Origin: Bacteroidales bacterium
GTDB taxonomy: Bacteria > Bacteroidota > Bacteroidia > Bacteroidales > UBA932
Length of the DNA stretch: 64,000 bases
Direction of reading: 5' to 3'
Assembly: GCA_017438975.1 (NCBI GenBank)
Contig: JAFRUH010000011.1
Coordinates: 1-64,000, forward strand
The first letter of the stretch is position 1, and each line of letters begins with the position of its first letter. The notes below the pieces were generated by a model. That model searched no databases. It was given only the letters and a program-made list of their open reading frames with translations, and was not told the DNA's origin. This document shows positions 36,044 through 43,445 of the stretch, in pieces. Made by a program: the position numbers and the translations under genes.

Positions 36044-36634
36044 CTACAGCAACGCCAGAAGCGTGTCTGAAATCTTCCCGAACTCTTCCTCAAAGTTAGG
36101 AGTAAATATGGATTTCTCAAAATTATCTTTGATTTCCGGATAGCTCCACCAACGGCCTTCGCTAACTTCCTCATTACAAGGGTTGATGCTGAAGTTTCCG
36201 ACGGCGGCGAAAACATTGGCGAGTTCCTTCTCGGTCTCGCTTTCGTGGACATAGCTCATCAGGTAGACCGGGTTCATTTCCGTCAGTCCGAGCTCTTCGC
36301 GGGTTTCCCGAAGGAGCGCCTCCAGGATCAGTTCGCCATAGGAGACATGCCCTCCGACGGCCGTGTCCCAGCGTCCCGGATAGAGATCCTTGGAAAGGGA
36401 CCTTTTCTGCACATACAGTTCCCCGTAGCGGTTGATCAAGTGCAGATGGACGACGGGATGGAGGACCTTCGATCCGCCATGGCAGTATTTTCTGGAGGCC
36501 TGGCCGATCACGAGGCCGTTCTCTTCCACGATGGGAAGCATCTCCTCCCCGTCCGACACGACGGGACCGGGAGAGTTGAAATTGGGGAACGGCAGGACGG
36601 GCGCCGGTCCGGAAGGATAGATCAGCTCGAACAT
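36044..36634 (-). CDS. Nudix hydrolase family protein
   Basis: 196 residues, cytoplasmic. The Nudix box is complete: GHVSYGE followed by LILEALL and RETREELGL (about residues 95-117). The N-terminal part HPVVHLHLINRYGELYVQKR and the overall size resemble isopentenyl-diphosphate-isomerase-like Nudix proteins. The ATG at 36634 is preferred over a TTG three codons upstream; it starts one base after the stop of the AspT-like gene. The substrate is unknown. Standing directly before the nucleotidyltransferase-SpoIID fusion, it could clear a nucleotide-sugar product, but that is speculation. Confidence 0.88.
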   Translation of the reverse strand: MFELIYPSGPAPVLPFPNFNSPGPVVSDGEEMLPIVEENGLVIGQASRKYCHGGSKVLHPVVHLHLINRYGELYVQKRSLSKDLYPGRWDTAVGGHVSYGELILEALLRETREELGLTEMNPVYLMSYVHESETEKELANVFAAVGNFSINPCNEEVSEGRWWSYPEIKDNFEKSIFTPNFEEEFGKISDTLLALL

Positions 36635-36635
36635 A

Positions 36636-38324
36636 TCAGGCAAGGGCGATCAGGATCATAACCTGCGCGACCAGGACCCGCATGAACATGGACAGCGGAT
36701 AGACGGTCGCGTAATTGACAGGAACATAATCGGTTCCATATGCCTCCTGTGCGAAGGCGAGGACGGGCGGATTCGTGGAAGAACCGATGACAAGGCCCAT
36801 CAGCTTGTAGAAATTCAACTTGCAGAGGTACCGGCCGACGAGGAACGTAATGACAGGAGGGATCAGGGTAATGGCCGCACCGTAGAGGATCCACCAGTAA
36901 CCGCCTCCGGTCAGGGAGGAGACGAAATCCTGTCCCGCCCCGAGGCCGACCGCCGCCAGGAAGAGCGAAATGCCGATCTCCCGGATCATCAGGTTGGCGC
37001 TCACGGTCGTATAGGTCGTGATCTTGAACTTCGGGCCGAAATGGCCCAGCAGGATGGCGACGATGAGCGGTCCGCCGGCCAGGCCCAGCTTGACGGGTTG
37101 CGGGACGCCGGGAAAACGGATCGGAATGGACCCGAGAAGGACGCCGAGGACGATCCCGAGAAAGATCGGAACCAGATTCGGACGGTTCAGGGCGTCGTTC
37201 GTATTGCCCACATAATCGGCGACCCGGTTGATTCCCTGCTCGGGACCGACGCAGATCAGGCCGTCCCCCATCTGGATGTACAGCCCCGGACGCGCCACCA
37301 GTTCGACGCCGGAGCGGATGATCCGGGTCACGGTGATTCCATAGTCGGAACGGAGCCGGAGGTCCCTCAGTTTCTTTCCGGTCAGCGAGGATTTGGTAAC
37401 CGTCACGCGCTTGACGACCATGTGATGGTCCTTCTCCCGCCATTCGCCGACATGCATCGGAATTTCTTCACCGAACAGGATCCTGGCCTTGTCCACGGCA
37501 TCCTGGGTAATGACCAGGAGGAGTTTATCCCCTTCTTCCAGGACGGTTTCTTTGTCCGGGAAGAGGATCTCGTCGCCTTTCATGATCCGGGAGACGACAA
37601 ACTGCTTCTCGCCGAACTCGTGGAGAACATCCCGGAGTTTCTTTCCGAAGATGGCGGGATTTTCGACCCGGACGTGCATCCGGCGGGCCTGCTCTCCCGT
37701 ATCTTCCTCTTCCAGAAGTTCCTTCTCCTCTTTCTTCAGGTCGACCTTGAAGAGGACTTTGGCGAGCATGACGGCGAGGATCAGTCCGAGGACGCCGAAA
37801 GGATAGGCGACGGCATAACCGCTGGCCATCTGCGCCGTCTGCGCGGCCGCTTCCGGCAGGGACATGCCCGAAGAGAGGCTGAGGTCACTGACCGTCTGCT
37901 GCGCGGCACCCAGTCCGGGCGTATTGGTCACGGCTCCGGACATGACCCCGACCAGGGTCGGAACATCCTCGCCCGAGAGAGCTGCGATGGCATAGGCGAC
38001 CGCCACGGCGAGGAGGATGTTCATCACTGCCAGCAGGTTCATCTTCACGCCCCCGCTCCGGAACGAATGGAAAAAGCCGGGACCGACCTGCAGGCCGATG
38101 GAAAAGACAAAGAGGATCAGGCCGAATTCCTTGACGAAATGGAGTATGCCGGGATCGGGGACAAGGCCGAAATGGCTGACCAGGATTCCGACGAAAAGGA
38201 TCCAGGTCGAGCCGAGGGTCACCCCTTTGAATTTGAATTTCCCCAGATAGAGTCCTGCCCCAATGACAAAGGAAAGGAGCAGGATCGCCTGTGCGGCTAC
38301 CGGTTTGAATAACAGATCATGCAT
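36636..38324 (-). CDS. AspT/YidE-family transporter with two TrkA-C domains
   Basis: 562-residue inner-membrane protein with two blocks of helices, each with the AspT duplication signature. The first is GVMSGAVTNTPGLGAAQ, the second GLVIGSSTNPPVLAFAQ. Between them lie two cytoplasmic TrkA-C regulatory domains (about residues 215-375; FGKKLRDV... and LTGKKLRDL...). Members include the aspartate/alanine exchanger AspT and uncharacterised YidE/YbjL. The substrate is unknown. Three bases separate it from the thioesterase gene upstream. Confidence 0.88.
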   Translation of the reverse strand: MHDLLFKPVAAQAILLLSFVIGAGLYLGKFKFKGVTLGSTWILFVGILVSHFGLVPDPGILHFVKEFGLILFVFSIGLQVGPGFFHSFRSGGVKMNLLAVMNILLAVAVAYAIAALSGEDVPTLVGVMSGAVTNTPGLGAAQQTVSDLSLSSGMSLPEAAAQTAQMASGYAVAYPFGVLGLILAVMLAKVLFKVDLKKEEKELLEEEDTGEQARRMHVRVENPAIFGKKLRDVLHEFGEKQFVVSRIMKGDEILFPDKETVLEEGDKLLLVITQDAVDKARILFGEEIPMHVGEWREKDHHMVVKRVTVTKSSLTGKKLRDLRLRSDYGITVTRIIRSGVELVARPGLYIQMGDGLICVGPEQGINRVADYVGNTNDALNRPNLVPIFLGIVLGVLLGSIPIRFPGVPQPVKLGLAGGPLIVAILLGHFGPKFKITTYTTVSANLMIREIGISLFLAAVGLGAGQDFVSSLTGGGYWWILYGAAITLIPPVITFLVGRYLCKLNFYKLMGLVIGSSTNPPVLAFAQEAYGTDYVPVNYATVYPLSMFMRVLVAQVMILIALA

Positions 38325-38327
38325 AAG

Positions 38328-39086
38328 CTACAGAACCAGTTTGACCGTAAAAGCGGATCTGCCGTCCACTTCCCCTTCCACGTAAAACACATCCTGTCCG
38401 GTCTCCCGCGCGGTAAAGAGCGCGACCTCGTCGCCCGGAACTGTTTCCTTGTTGAAATTGATATAGACATCCCGGACCCGGCGGGAGACCATCTCCCCGT
38501 AGTCCAGGGAATCCATCGCCCAGACGAGATACCTGGCGTTGTTGGCATGGCCGAGGATGTCAACATCCGAATAGGAGACCTTGCGGACGCCCGCCGGAAC
38601 CTTTTCCAACTCCTTGGGAATCGAGACTTTCGGAGCCGGTTCGGGGATGGCGTCATCGACCCTTTCCCGGTCGACGGACAACAGGCCGAGGGTCTCTTCG
38701 TCCCGGACGATCCGGCGGGTCTCGACATTGATGACCAGCCAGGAACTGGTCGCCGTCACCAGCGGACCGCCATCCTCGGAACGGAGGACGAAGTCACGGA
38801 GATAGAACAGGCCCTCCGCGCCTTTGTGCCAGGTATACAGATCGACCGTATCCCTCCATTTCGGAGGGGCGGTGAAACGGATATGCATCCGGGAAAGGAC
38901 CCAGGCAGTCTTGTGGCGCTGCAAGTCGTCATACCCGAAACCCAGTTCCTGGGCCGCCCAGTAAGCGATTTCCTGGGCCATATCCATAAAGGAGGCCGGC
39001 TTCAGATAAAAACAGGCATCCGTGTCATAGCAGGGAACACAGATGCGCTGGCGGAACCGGTATCCTTCTCTTTCTACATTACTCAT
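38328..39086 (-). CDS. Acyl-ACP thioesterase
   Basis: 252 residues, two hot-dog domains of the plant FatA/FatB-like bacterial family. The first holds YDTDACFYLKPASFMDMAQE, the second VSYSDVDILGHANNARYLVW, with the conserved Asp/Asn/His cluster. It should release free fatty acids from acyl-ACP in the cytoplasm. The ATG at 39086 overlaps the HU gene stop as ATGA and removes 40 meaningless upstream codons. The acyl length preference cannot be read from sequence. Confidence 0.9.
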   Translation of the reverse strand: MSNVEREGYRFRQRICVPCYDTDACFYLKPASFMDMAQEIAYWAAQELGFGYDDLQRHKTAWVLSRMHIRFTAPPKWRDTVDLYTWHKGAEGLFYLRDFVLRSEDGGPLVTATSSWLVINVETRRIVRDEETLGLLSVDRERVDDAIPEPAPKVSIPKELEKVPAGVRKVSYSDVDILGHANNARYLVWAMDSLDYGEMVSRRVRDVYINFNKETVPGDEVALFTARETGQDVFYVEGEVDGRSAFTVKLVL

Positions 39087-39892
39087 AACTTCAGCAATTC
39101 CAATTCTTCCCGGGTATATAGGAGACGGTCGGCAAGGTCCGGCGCCACCCGCCCGAGAATGGCAAGCAGGATCAGGAACAGGGCAAAGGCAGCCAGCAGG
39201 ATGCATGCGATGACCGCGACCCGCCTCCAGAAAGAAGGCGCCGGCACCGCCAGTGCTTCAGGCTCCGCCGGAACGACCGGTTCTTCCCGGGTCTCCCCCG
39301 CCGCGGACTCCTCCCCGGCAGGAAGCTCCTCGACCGAGGCGGCAGGAATCTCTTCGAACGGTTTTTCCTCAACAGGTTCTTCTTCGGCGGGTTTCTCTTC
39401 TGCCGGAGGAACGGGGGCGAAAGCGGCGGCGAGTTCCGAGACGGCGGAACTCACCTCCTCGGCCGTTTCCTGATGGGTCTTGAGCGATATCGGATAGAGA
39501 CCGAAACCCGTCGGATCGATATCCGGATTCTCGTCCGGGACGAAGAAAAAGTTATTCTCCCGGGTCGCCCTGAGCCTGCCCAGCCCCGGCAACGCCACGG
39601 CTTTCCGGCTCATCAGGGTTTCCCGCAGGCCGGAGAGGAATTCCGACAGGAGTTGCAGGGCCTCCTCCCTTGAAACACCGTTCGATGCGGCGTACAGGTC
39701 GGCCAGACGGGTATCGCCGCCTTCCCGGTGGGAGAAAGACAGTCTCCGGTACGGAGGGTTGATCGTATAGCCCTTGTCCGAAAAGGACGCCGGGACCACC
39801 TCGGCGACAAAAGAGCCGAGGCCCGGCAGGGTCACGGATTCCGTCTCGAGAATAATCTCCCGAACCAACTTTGAAAGCTGTTCTGCGTCCAT
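39083..39892 (-). CDS. HU/CCDC81-like domain protein with C-terminal membrane helix
   Basis: 269 residues. The N-terminal half looks like the Bacteroidota HU-CCDC81 arrangement: a first HU-like unit (QLSKLVREIILETESVTLPG; LPGLGSFVAE) and a second (REEALQLLSEFLSGLRETLM; VALPGLGRL). An acidic Glu/Pro/Ala-rich linker of about 75 residues leads to a single hydrophobic helix (VAVIACILLAAFALFLILLA) and a short tail. It may tether DNA or another partner to the membrane; function is not established. The ATG at 39892 lies 27 bases past a -7 box. It heads the operon running to NamZ and DUF6515. Confidence 0.78.
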   Translation of the reverse strand: MDAEQLSKLVREIILETESVTLPGLGSFVAEVVPASFSDKGYTINPPYRRLSFSHREGGDTRLADLYAASNGVSREEALQLLSEFLSGLRETLMSRKAVALPGLGRLRATRENNFFFVPDENPDIDPTGFGLYPISLKTHQETAEEVSSAVSELAAAFAPVPPAEEKPAEEEPVEEKPFEEIPAASVEELPAGEESAAGETREEPVVPAEPEALAVPAPSFWRRVAVIACILLAAFALFLILLAILGRVAPDLADRLLYTREELELLKL

Positions 39893-39918
39893 TCCTTCTT
39901 CAAATCTTTCAGCAGGCA

Positions 39919-39926
39919 CAAAGGTA
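39919..39926 (-). promoter_or_regulatory. -7 element upstream of the HU-domain gene
   Basis: Minus strand TACCTTTG matches TAnnTTTG, 27 bases before the ATG at 39892. A clear -33 box was not found. It probably drives the minus-strand run down to 29477. Confidence 0.55.
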
Positions 39927-39937
39927 CGAAAAAAAGT

Positions 39938-40111
39938 TTATTCCAGCGTCAGCTCTCTCTCCTCGAAAGGGATGGGATATGCCGTTATCCAGACCTCGGG
40001 AGAAAGCCCCTTCTGCCTGGGAGCGTCGTCTCAGCCCTTGAGTCCGAGCAGCCAGATCTCGACGTCGCGGCCGATCATCCCGTCGGTCATCACCGGTATC
40101 CTATGATTCAT
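39938..40111 (-). pseudogene. Short reading frame interrupted by an in-frame TGA
   Basis: From the ATG at 40111 the minus strand reads 26 codons (including GRDVEIWLLGLKG), a TGA at 40031-40033, then 30 more in-frame codons (including WITAYPIPFEERELTLE) to a TAA at 39938. The ATG follows the stop of the upstream gene by one base (TGATATG), the same spacing seen for a real gene pair at 36634, so it looks like a former operon member. I do not recognise the product. It may be a broken or truncated gene, a 26-residue peptide, or chance. The sequence shows only the frame and the stop. Confidence 0.4.
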
Positions 40112-40112
40112 A

Positions 40113-40685
40113 TCACTTCAATTCTTCCAACTCGGAATCGGATTTCTTGTAGATTTCTTCAGGTTTGAAGAAACGGGTGAGCATGGTGGCGATAACCTTG
40201 TCCTTGTAAACGAAAACAAAGTCGTAGTAGCCTGGAGCGACTTCATCGGGATGGAGGTAGAACGAACCCCACATGGCGGATTCATCACCGTCGGGGTCCT
40301 TGTTCAGTTCGCACTGCTGGATATAGCCGGGAGTCTCGTCGTTCAAGGAGTTTTTCAGGTAAAAACCCGGGTCCGCCCTGTGCGTGAAGACCATTACCTT
40401 GATGCCTGATCCCGCACCGGTCTGCGGATAGAACTCTATCCATTCGTCCAGTTCGAAAACAGCGCGGATTCCTTCGGCTGCATACGGTTTGTGGTTGAAA
40501 GCTTCAGTACCGCAACGGTTGCCGAGAAGACTCAGGGCGGTCATGACTGGCTGTTCCCCCTCTTTGAGGTTTACGAAATAGAGTTTGCCGAGAACCGTTG
40601 TATCCTGGGCCTGCGGGGAATTGGCGGCGCCGGCTGTCGCAAACACGGCGAATACCGCGGCTAAGAGTATGGATATTCTTTTCAT
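40113..40685 (-). CDS. Secreted protein of unknown function
   Basis: 190 residues with a signal peptide (MKRISILLAAVFAVFATAGA). The mature part is small, mostly beta-like, with two Cys residues (NRCGTEAF, QQCELNK) and a charged C-terminus. No family was recognised. It follows the alpha/beta hydrolase gene by 21 bases and is probably co-transcribed with it. Confidence 0.7.
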   Translation of the reverse strand: MKRISILLAAVFAVFATAGAANSPQAQDTTVLGKLYFVNLKEGEQPVMTALSLLGNRCGTEAFNHKPYAAEGIRAVFELDEWIEFYPQTGAGSGIKVMVFTHRADPGFYLKNSLNDETPGYIQQCELNKDPDGDESAMWGSFYLHPDEVAPGYYDFVFVYKDKVIATMLTRFFKPEEIYKKSDSELEELK

Positions 40686-40706
40686 AAAACTGATGTTGTT
40701 AAATTC

Positions 40707-41714
40707 TTACAGGGTCTTTGCAAAGAGACGCAGGCTCTTCGTATACATGTCTGCGCCCGCATAGGATTTTCCGATGGAGTGGGTGACATTCTTGTACGTC
40801 ACCACCTTCACATTTTTGATTCCCGCCCCGGCGAGGGCCTCGCGGTAGCGGCGTGCATTGTCCGGGCCGGCGGTAATGTCGGCGGTGCCGGTGAACAGGA
40901 TCACCTTGTAAGACAGGCCGGTCTTGGATTCCGCTATCTTGACGGGCGAGAAGCGGTCGATGTACTCCGGGTTCCATCCGTTCAGGAACACGTCGTAGCG
41001 CTGATGCTTCGCCACGTTGGACTCGGGAGCGTAAACGCTCATCGTATACGGCAGGTCATAGGCCCCATACCAGCCCGCATAGGCCTTGGTCTGCGGGAAA
41101 TGCATGGCGCAGCAGGCCGAAAGATGCCCGCCGGCGGAACTGCCCACGAAACCGATCCGTTCGGGATCGATGCCGAACTCCTCGGCCCGTGAAAGCACAT
41201 ATTCTACGGCGTCATAACAGTCGCCGACCGTGTCTTCCATCCGCACCCCGGGGGCGCTGGCCATGGAGTACTCGATACTGACGACGGTAATCCCGTACTT
41301 GCCTGCAAGGGTTTTGCAAAAGGCGGCAGCTGCTTTATAAGTTCCTGAATACCAGGCGCCTCCATGGATATGAAACACAACGGGCGAGTTGCTCCGCCCC
41401 GACCTGTATACCATCAGGGGAAGATCGTCGCCGGTCACGCTTTTCTTATACACGAAGGTTTCGGGAACGACCTTTTCCATCGCAGCGTTGTTGTATGCCG
41501 GCACCTTGGATTCATAGGGGACGAGTGCCTTGGGGAGCCGGTACGGATCGCCGATCAGAGCCTCATATTCCTTGGCGTTCTTTATCGAATAACCGCCGTC
41601 GCTATTCTCGACCAGGGCCATTCCGTAGCGGTTGTAAATGCCTGCCGCCTGAATCGGCGTCAGCGAAAAGGTCGAAGCGACCAACGCAAAAAGGAGTACT
41701 TTCAGGAACTTCAT
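40707..41714 (-). CDS. Secreted alpha/beta hydrolase (HSL/carboxylesterase-like)
   Basis: 335 residues with a signal peptide (MKFLKVLLFALVASTFSLTPIQA). The oxyanion motif HIHGGAWYSG, nucleophile elbow GFVGSSAGGH, acidic residue in TGTADITAG and the His in NVTHSIG make a complete catalytic set. It resembles the esterases/lipases of the hormone-sensitive-lipase class; the substrate is unknown. The ATG at 41714 starts the signal peptide; the longer frame to 41777 runs into the promoter and the tRNA terminator and was rejected. Confidence 0.87.
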   Translation of the reverse strand: MKFLKVLLFALVASTFSLTPIQAAGIYNRYGMALVENSDGGYSIKNAKEYEALIGDPYRLPKALVPYESKVPAYNNAAMEKVVPETFVYKKSVTGDDLPLMVYRSGRSNSPVVFHIHGGAWYSGTYKAAAAFCKTLAGKYGITVVSIEYSMASAPGVRMEDTVGDCYDAVEYVLSRAEEFGIDPERIGFVGSSAGGHLSACCAMHFPQTKAYAGWYGAYDLPYTMSVYAPESNVAKHQRYDVFLNGWNPEYIDRFSPVKIAESKTGLSYKVILFTGTADITAGPDNARRYREALAGAGIKNVKVVTYKNVTHSIGKSYAGADMYTKSLRLFAKTL

Positions 41715-41737
41715 ATCATCAGGCTTTAATATGAGTT

Positions 41738-41769
41738 CAAGTATACGCAATTTACGGCACAAAAACAAA
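41738..41769 (-). promoter_or_regulatory. Promoter of the alpha/beta hydrolase gene
   Basis: Minus strand TTTG (41766-41769), 20-base spacer, TATACTTG (41738-41745, one mismatch). The -33 box lies inside the T-run of the tRNA-Asn terminator, so the two signals are packed together. Confidence 0.6.
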
Positions 41770-41801
41770 TCAAGCACCTACGTTTCCGTAAGTGCTTGAT
41801 T
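41761..41801 (-). terminator. Rho-independent terminator of tRNA-Asn
   Basis: A 15-bp stem with one mismatch (41787-41801 with 41768-41782) and a 4-base TTTC loop is followed on the minus strand by TTTGTTTTTG. It lies about 10 bases past the tRNA 3' end. Confidence 0.8.
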
Positions 41802-41809
41802 TTAAGATG

Positions 41810-41883
41810 CTCCCCAGCTAGGACTTGAACCTAGGACCCCCTGATTAACAGTCAGGTGCTCTAACCAACTGAGCTACTGAGGA
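41810..41883 (-). tRNA. tRNA-Asn (anticodon GTT)
   Basis: 74 bases on the minus strand including a G discriminator. The acceptor stem pairs TCCTCAG with CTGGGGA (one G-T pair). The anticodon loop reads CTGTTAA, anticodon GTT. The D-loop has GTTGGTTAGA, and the T-arm has GGTTCAAGTCC. CCA is not encoded. It has its own promoter (41927-41957) and terminator. Confidence 0.96.
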
Positions 41884-41926
41884 ATATTGTACAGCCTTGG
41901 CTGCTTCCCTTTTCCTTTCGGGATTG

Positions 41927-41957
41927 CAAAGGTACTACAAAAACTTGATTATGCAAA
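41927..41957 (-). promoter_or_regulatory. Promoter of tRNA-Asn
   Basis: Minus strand TTTG (41954-41957), 19-base spacer, TACCTTTG (41927-41934), a full consensus match, with a leader of about 40 bases before the tRNA. Confidence 0.75.
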
Positions 41958-41987
41958 TTTTTTTGCAATTTTTTTGGACCCGTCCCG

Positions 41988-42824
41988 TCATTGAACGGAA
42001 CTGCCGCCGATCTCCTTGAACGAGCTGAACGAGTAACCTCTCGCCTTCAAGCCGTCGATGATTTCCCCGAGGCGGGTATAGGTCCGGTCCGCATCCTTCC
42101 GGTCGGGATACCGCATCGCATGGACAAGGAGGATCACCCCGTTCAGGCTTTCTTTCCTGTCAAGGTCCCAGATGCTGTCGATGATCGTGTCCCCGTCGAT
42201 GAAATTCGGAGCGCCTTCCGGAGCCCAGTCCTCCCCGGTCAGGATCCCGGGCGTCGGATTGACCAGCTTGTAACCCAGTTCCCTGAGGATTCCCGCCGAG
42301 AACTCGTTGTAATACTCATAGGGTGGAATCATCCAGGAGAACTCTTCCTTCTTCAGGCCGAGTCCCGTCAGTTCCGCCTCCATCCCCGCGATGTCGTTCT
42401 TCAGGGAGTCCGCCGTGACAAGGTTGACGCTGCGGTCCTCCTCCGAGCAGAGCAGGAGGTGCTTGTTGGAATGGGCGGAAAGATAATGGCCTTCCCGGAT
42501 AATCCTTTTCAGGGGTTCCTTATACCTGTCGACCCGGAAGCATTCCCCGGTCGGGAAGAAAGAACCTTTGACGCCTTTCTCTTTCAGCACGTCCAGGACG
42601 GGAACGATTCCGTCAAAATTCTCGAAGGCGCCTTCGTCGTTCCGGCTGTAATGCGCCGTGAATACCAGATAGACGGTTTTTTCATCCGGATTCATCCGGG
42701 TGATGACCCCGTATTCGTCGGTCTGCGCCCCCTGCAGGGGATCCGAAGGGCGCCGGTTGCAACCTGCCGCGACGAGCAAAACCGCAGACAGGAGGAATAA
42801 TTGGAAAATGGCTCTGACTTTCAT
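41988..42824 (-). CDS. Polysaccharide deacetylase-like lipoprotein (NodB fold)
   Basis: 278 residues with a lipoprotein signal (LLVAAGC). NodB-type elements: VYLVFTAHYSRNDEG in place of the usual first Asp-containing motif, GSFFPTGECF, the metal-binding SAHSNKHL (His-x3-His), and WMIPPYEYYN. The Asp normally directly after VFTA is replaced by His, with Asp/Glu a few residues later. The C-terminal His is expected in LLVHAMRYP. It probably removes acetyl groups from an envelope or dietary glycan, but activity is uncertain because of the altered first motif. It stands alone between tRNA-Asn and the Gly-rich gene. Confidence 0.8.
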   Translation of the reverse strand: MKVRAIFQLFLLSAVLLVAAGCNRRPSDPLQGAQTDEYGVITRMNPDEKTVYLVFTAHYSRNDEGAFENFDGIVPVLDVLKEKGVKGSFFPTGECFRVDRYKEPLKRIIREGHYLSAHSNKHLLLCSEEDRSVNLVTADSLKNDIAGMEAELTGLGLKKEEFSWMIPPYEYYNEFSAGILRELGYKLVNPTPGILTGEDWAPEGAPNFIDGDTIIDSIWDLDRKESLNGVILLVHAMRYPDRKDADRTYTRLGEIIDGLKARGYSFSSFKEIGGSSVQ

Positions 42825-42858
42825 CGGTATGGAATTATATGGGTGGAATAGGCGCTCC

Positions 42859-43365
42859 TTAGAACTTGATGGAAAGGGCGATGCCGTTGAGTCTCCGGTT
42901 ATTGGATATGATCATGGGGATACCGGCCCCCAGGGCGACGATGCCCGCCCCGGCGGTGATCAGTCCCGCCGTTGTATAAGGTTTTCCCGCAGACGCTCCG
43001 CTTTCCGCCGCATCATGGGCCGTATCCGGCCCGCCGATGCTGCCTACGACGGCCCCGGTCGCCGCCCCGATGACACTGGTGGCAATCCCGATCAAAGTCA
43101 GCGCGCCCCCACCCAGGGCGGCCACACTGCCGCCGACCGTGAGCCCGATGCCGAGATTCCTTCCCGACACGGCCTTGTTCCAGGCCGGATTGAAGTCGGT
43201 TCCATCGATGTTGGATAGAAGAAGGATCTGCTGTTCAGGAGAAATCCGCTCCCCGTCGACCTTCAGATGGGTTCCCGAGCGGGTAACCGTTCCCGGAACG
43301 GCGTACTGGGCCCATGCCCCCAAACTGAAGAGGAGAAGGAAAAGCGTACAGAACAATCTTTTCAT
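42859..43365 (-). CDS. Small envelope protein with Gly-rich membrane segments, unknown function
   Basis: 168 residues. A signal peptide (MKRLFCTLFLLLFSLGAWAQ) is followed by a short polar region (GERISPEQQILLLSNIDG) and two glycine/alanine-rich hydrophobic stretches (LGIGLTVGGSVAALGGG...; TAGLITAGAGIVALGAGIP). No family was recognised with certainty. The Gly-zipper-like segments suggest a membrane-inserted protein. Located 34 bases upstream of the deacetylase, possibly co-transcribed. Confidence 0.65.
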   Translation of the reverse strand: MKRLFCTLFLLLFSLGAWAQYAVPGTVTRSGTHLKVDGERISPEQQILLLSNIDGTDFNPAWNKAVSGRNLGIGLTVGGSVAALGGGALTLIGIATSVIGAATGAVVGSIGGPDTAHDAAESGASAGKPYTTAGLITAGAGIVALGAGIPMIISNNRRLNGIALSIKF

Positions 43366-43411
43366 GCGGTTAACCGTAAAGAATTAATGACCCAAGATAA
43401 GCATTTTTTAT

Positions 43412-43419
43412 TAAATTTG
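43412..43419 (+). promoter_or_regulatory. -7 element of the metallophosphoesterase gene
   Basis: TAAATTTG matches TAnnTTTG, 26 bases before the ATG. No TTTG at -33 was seen. Confidence 0.55.
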
Positions 43420-43445
43420 TACGCAGTAACCATTTTATACGATCC

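Noticed and set aside
40031-40033. In-frame TGA as a selenocysteine codon
   Set aside because: No selenoprotein family match and no recognisable SECIS-like hairpin after the codon; a broken frame is simpler.
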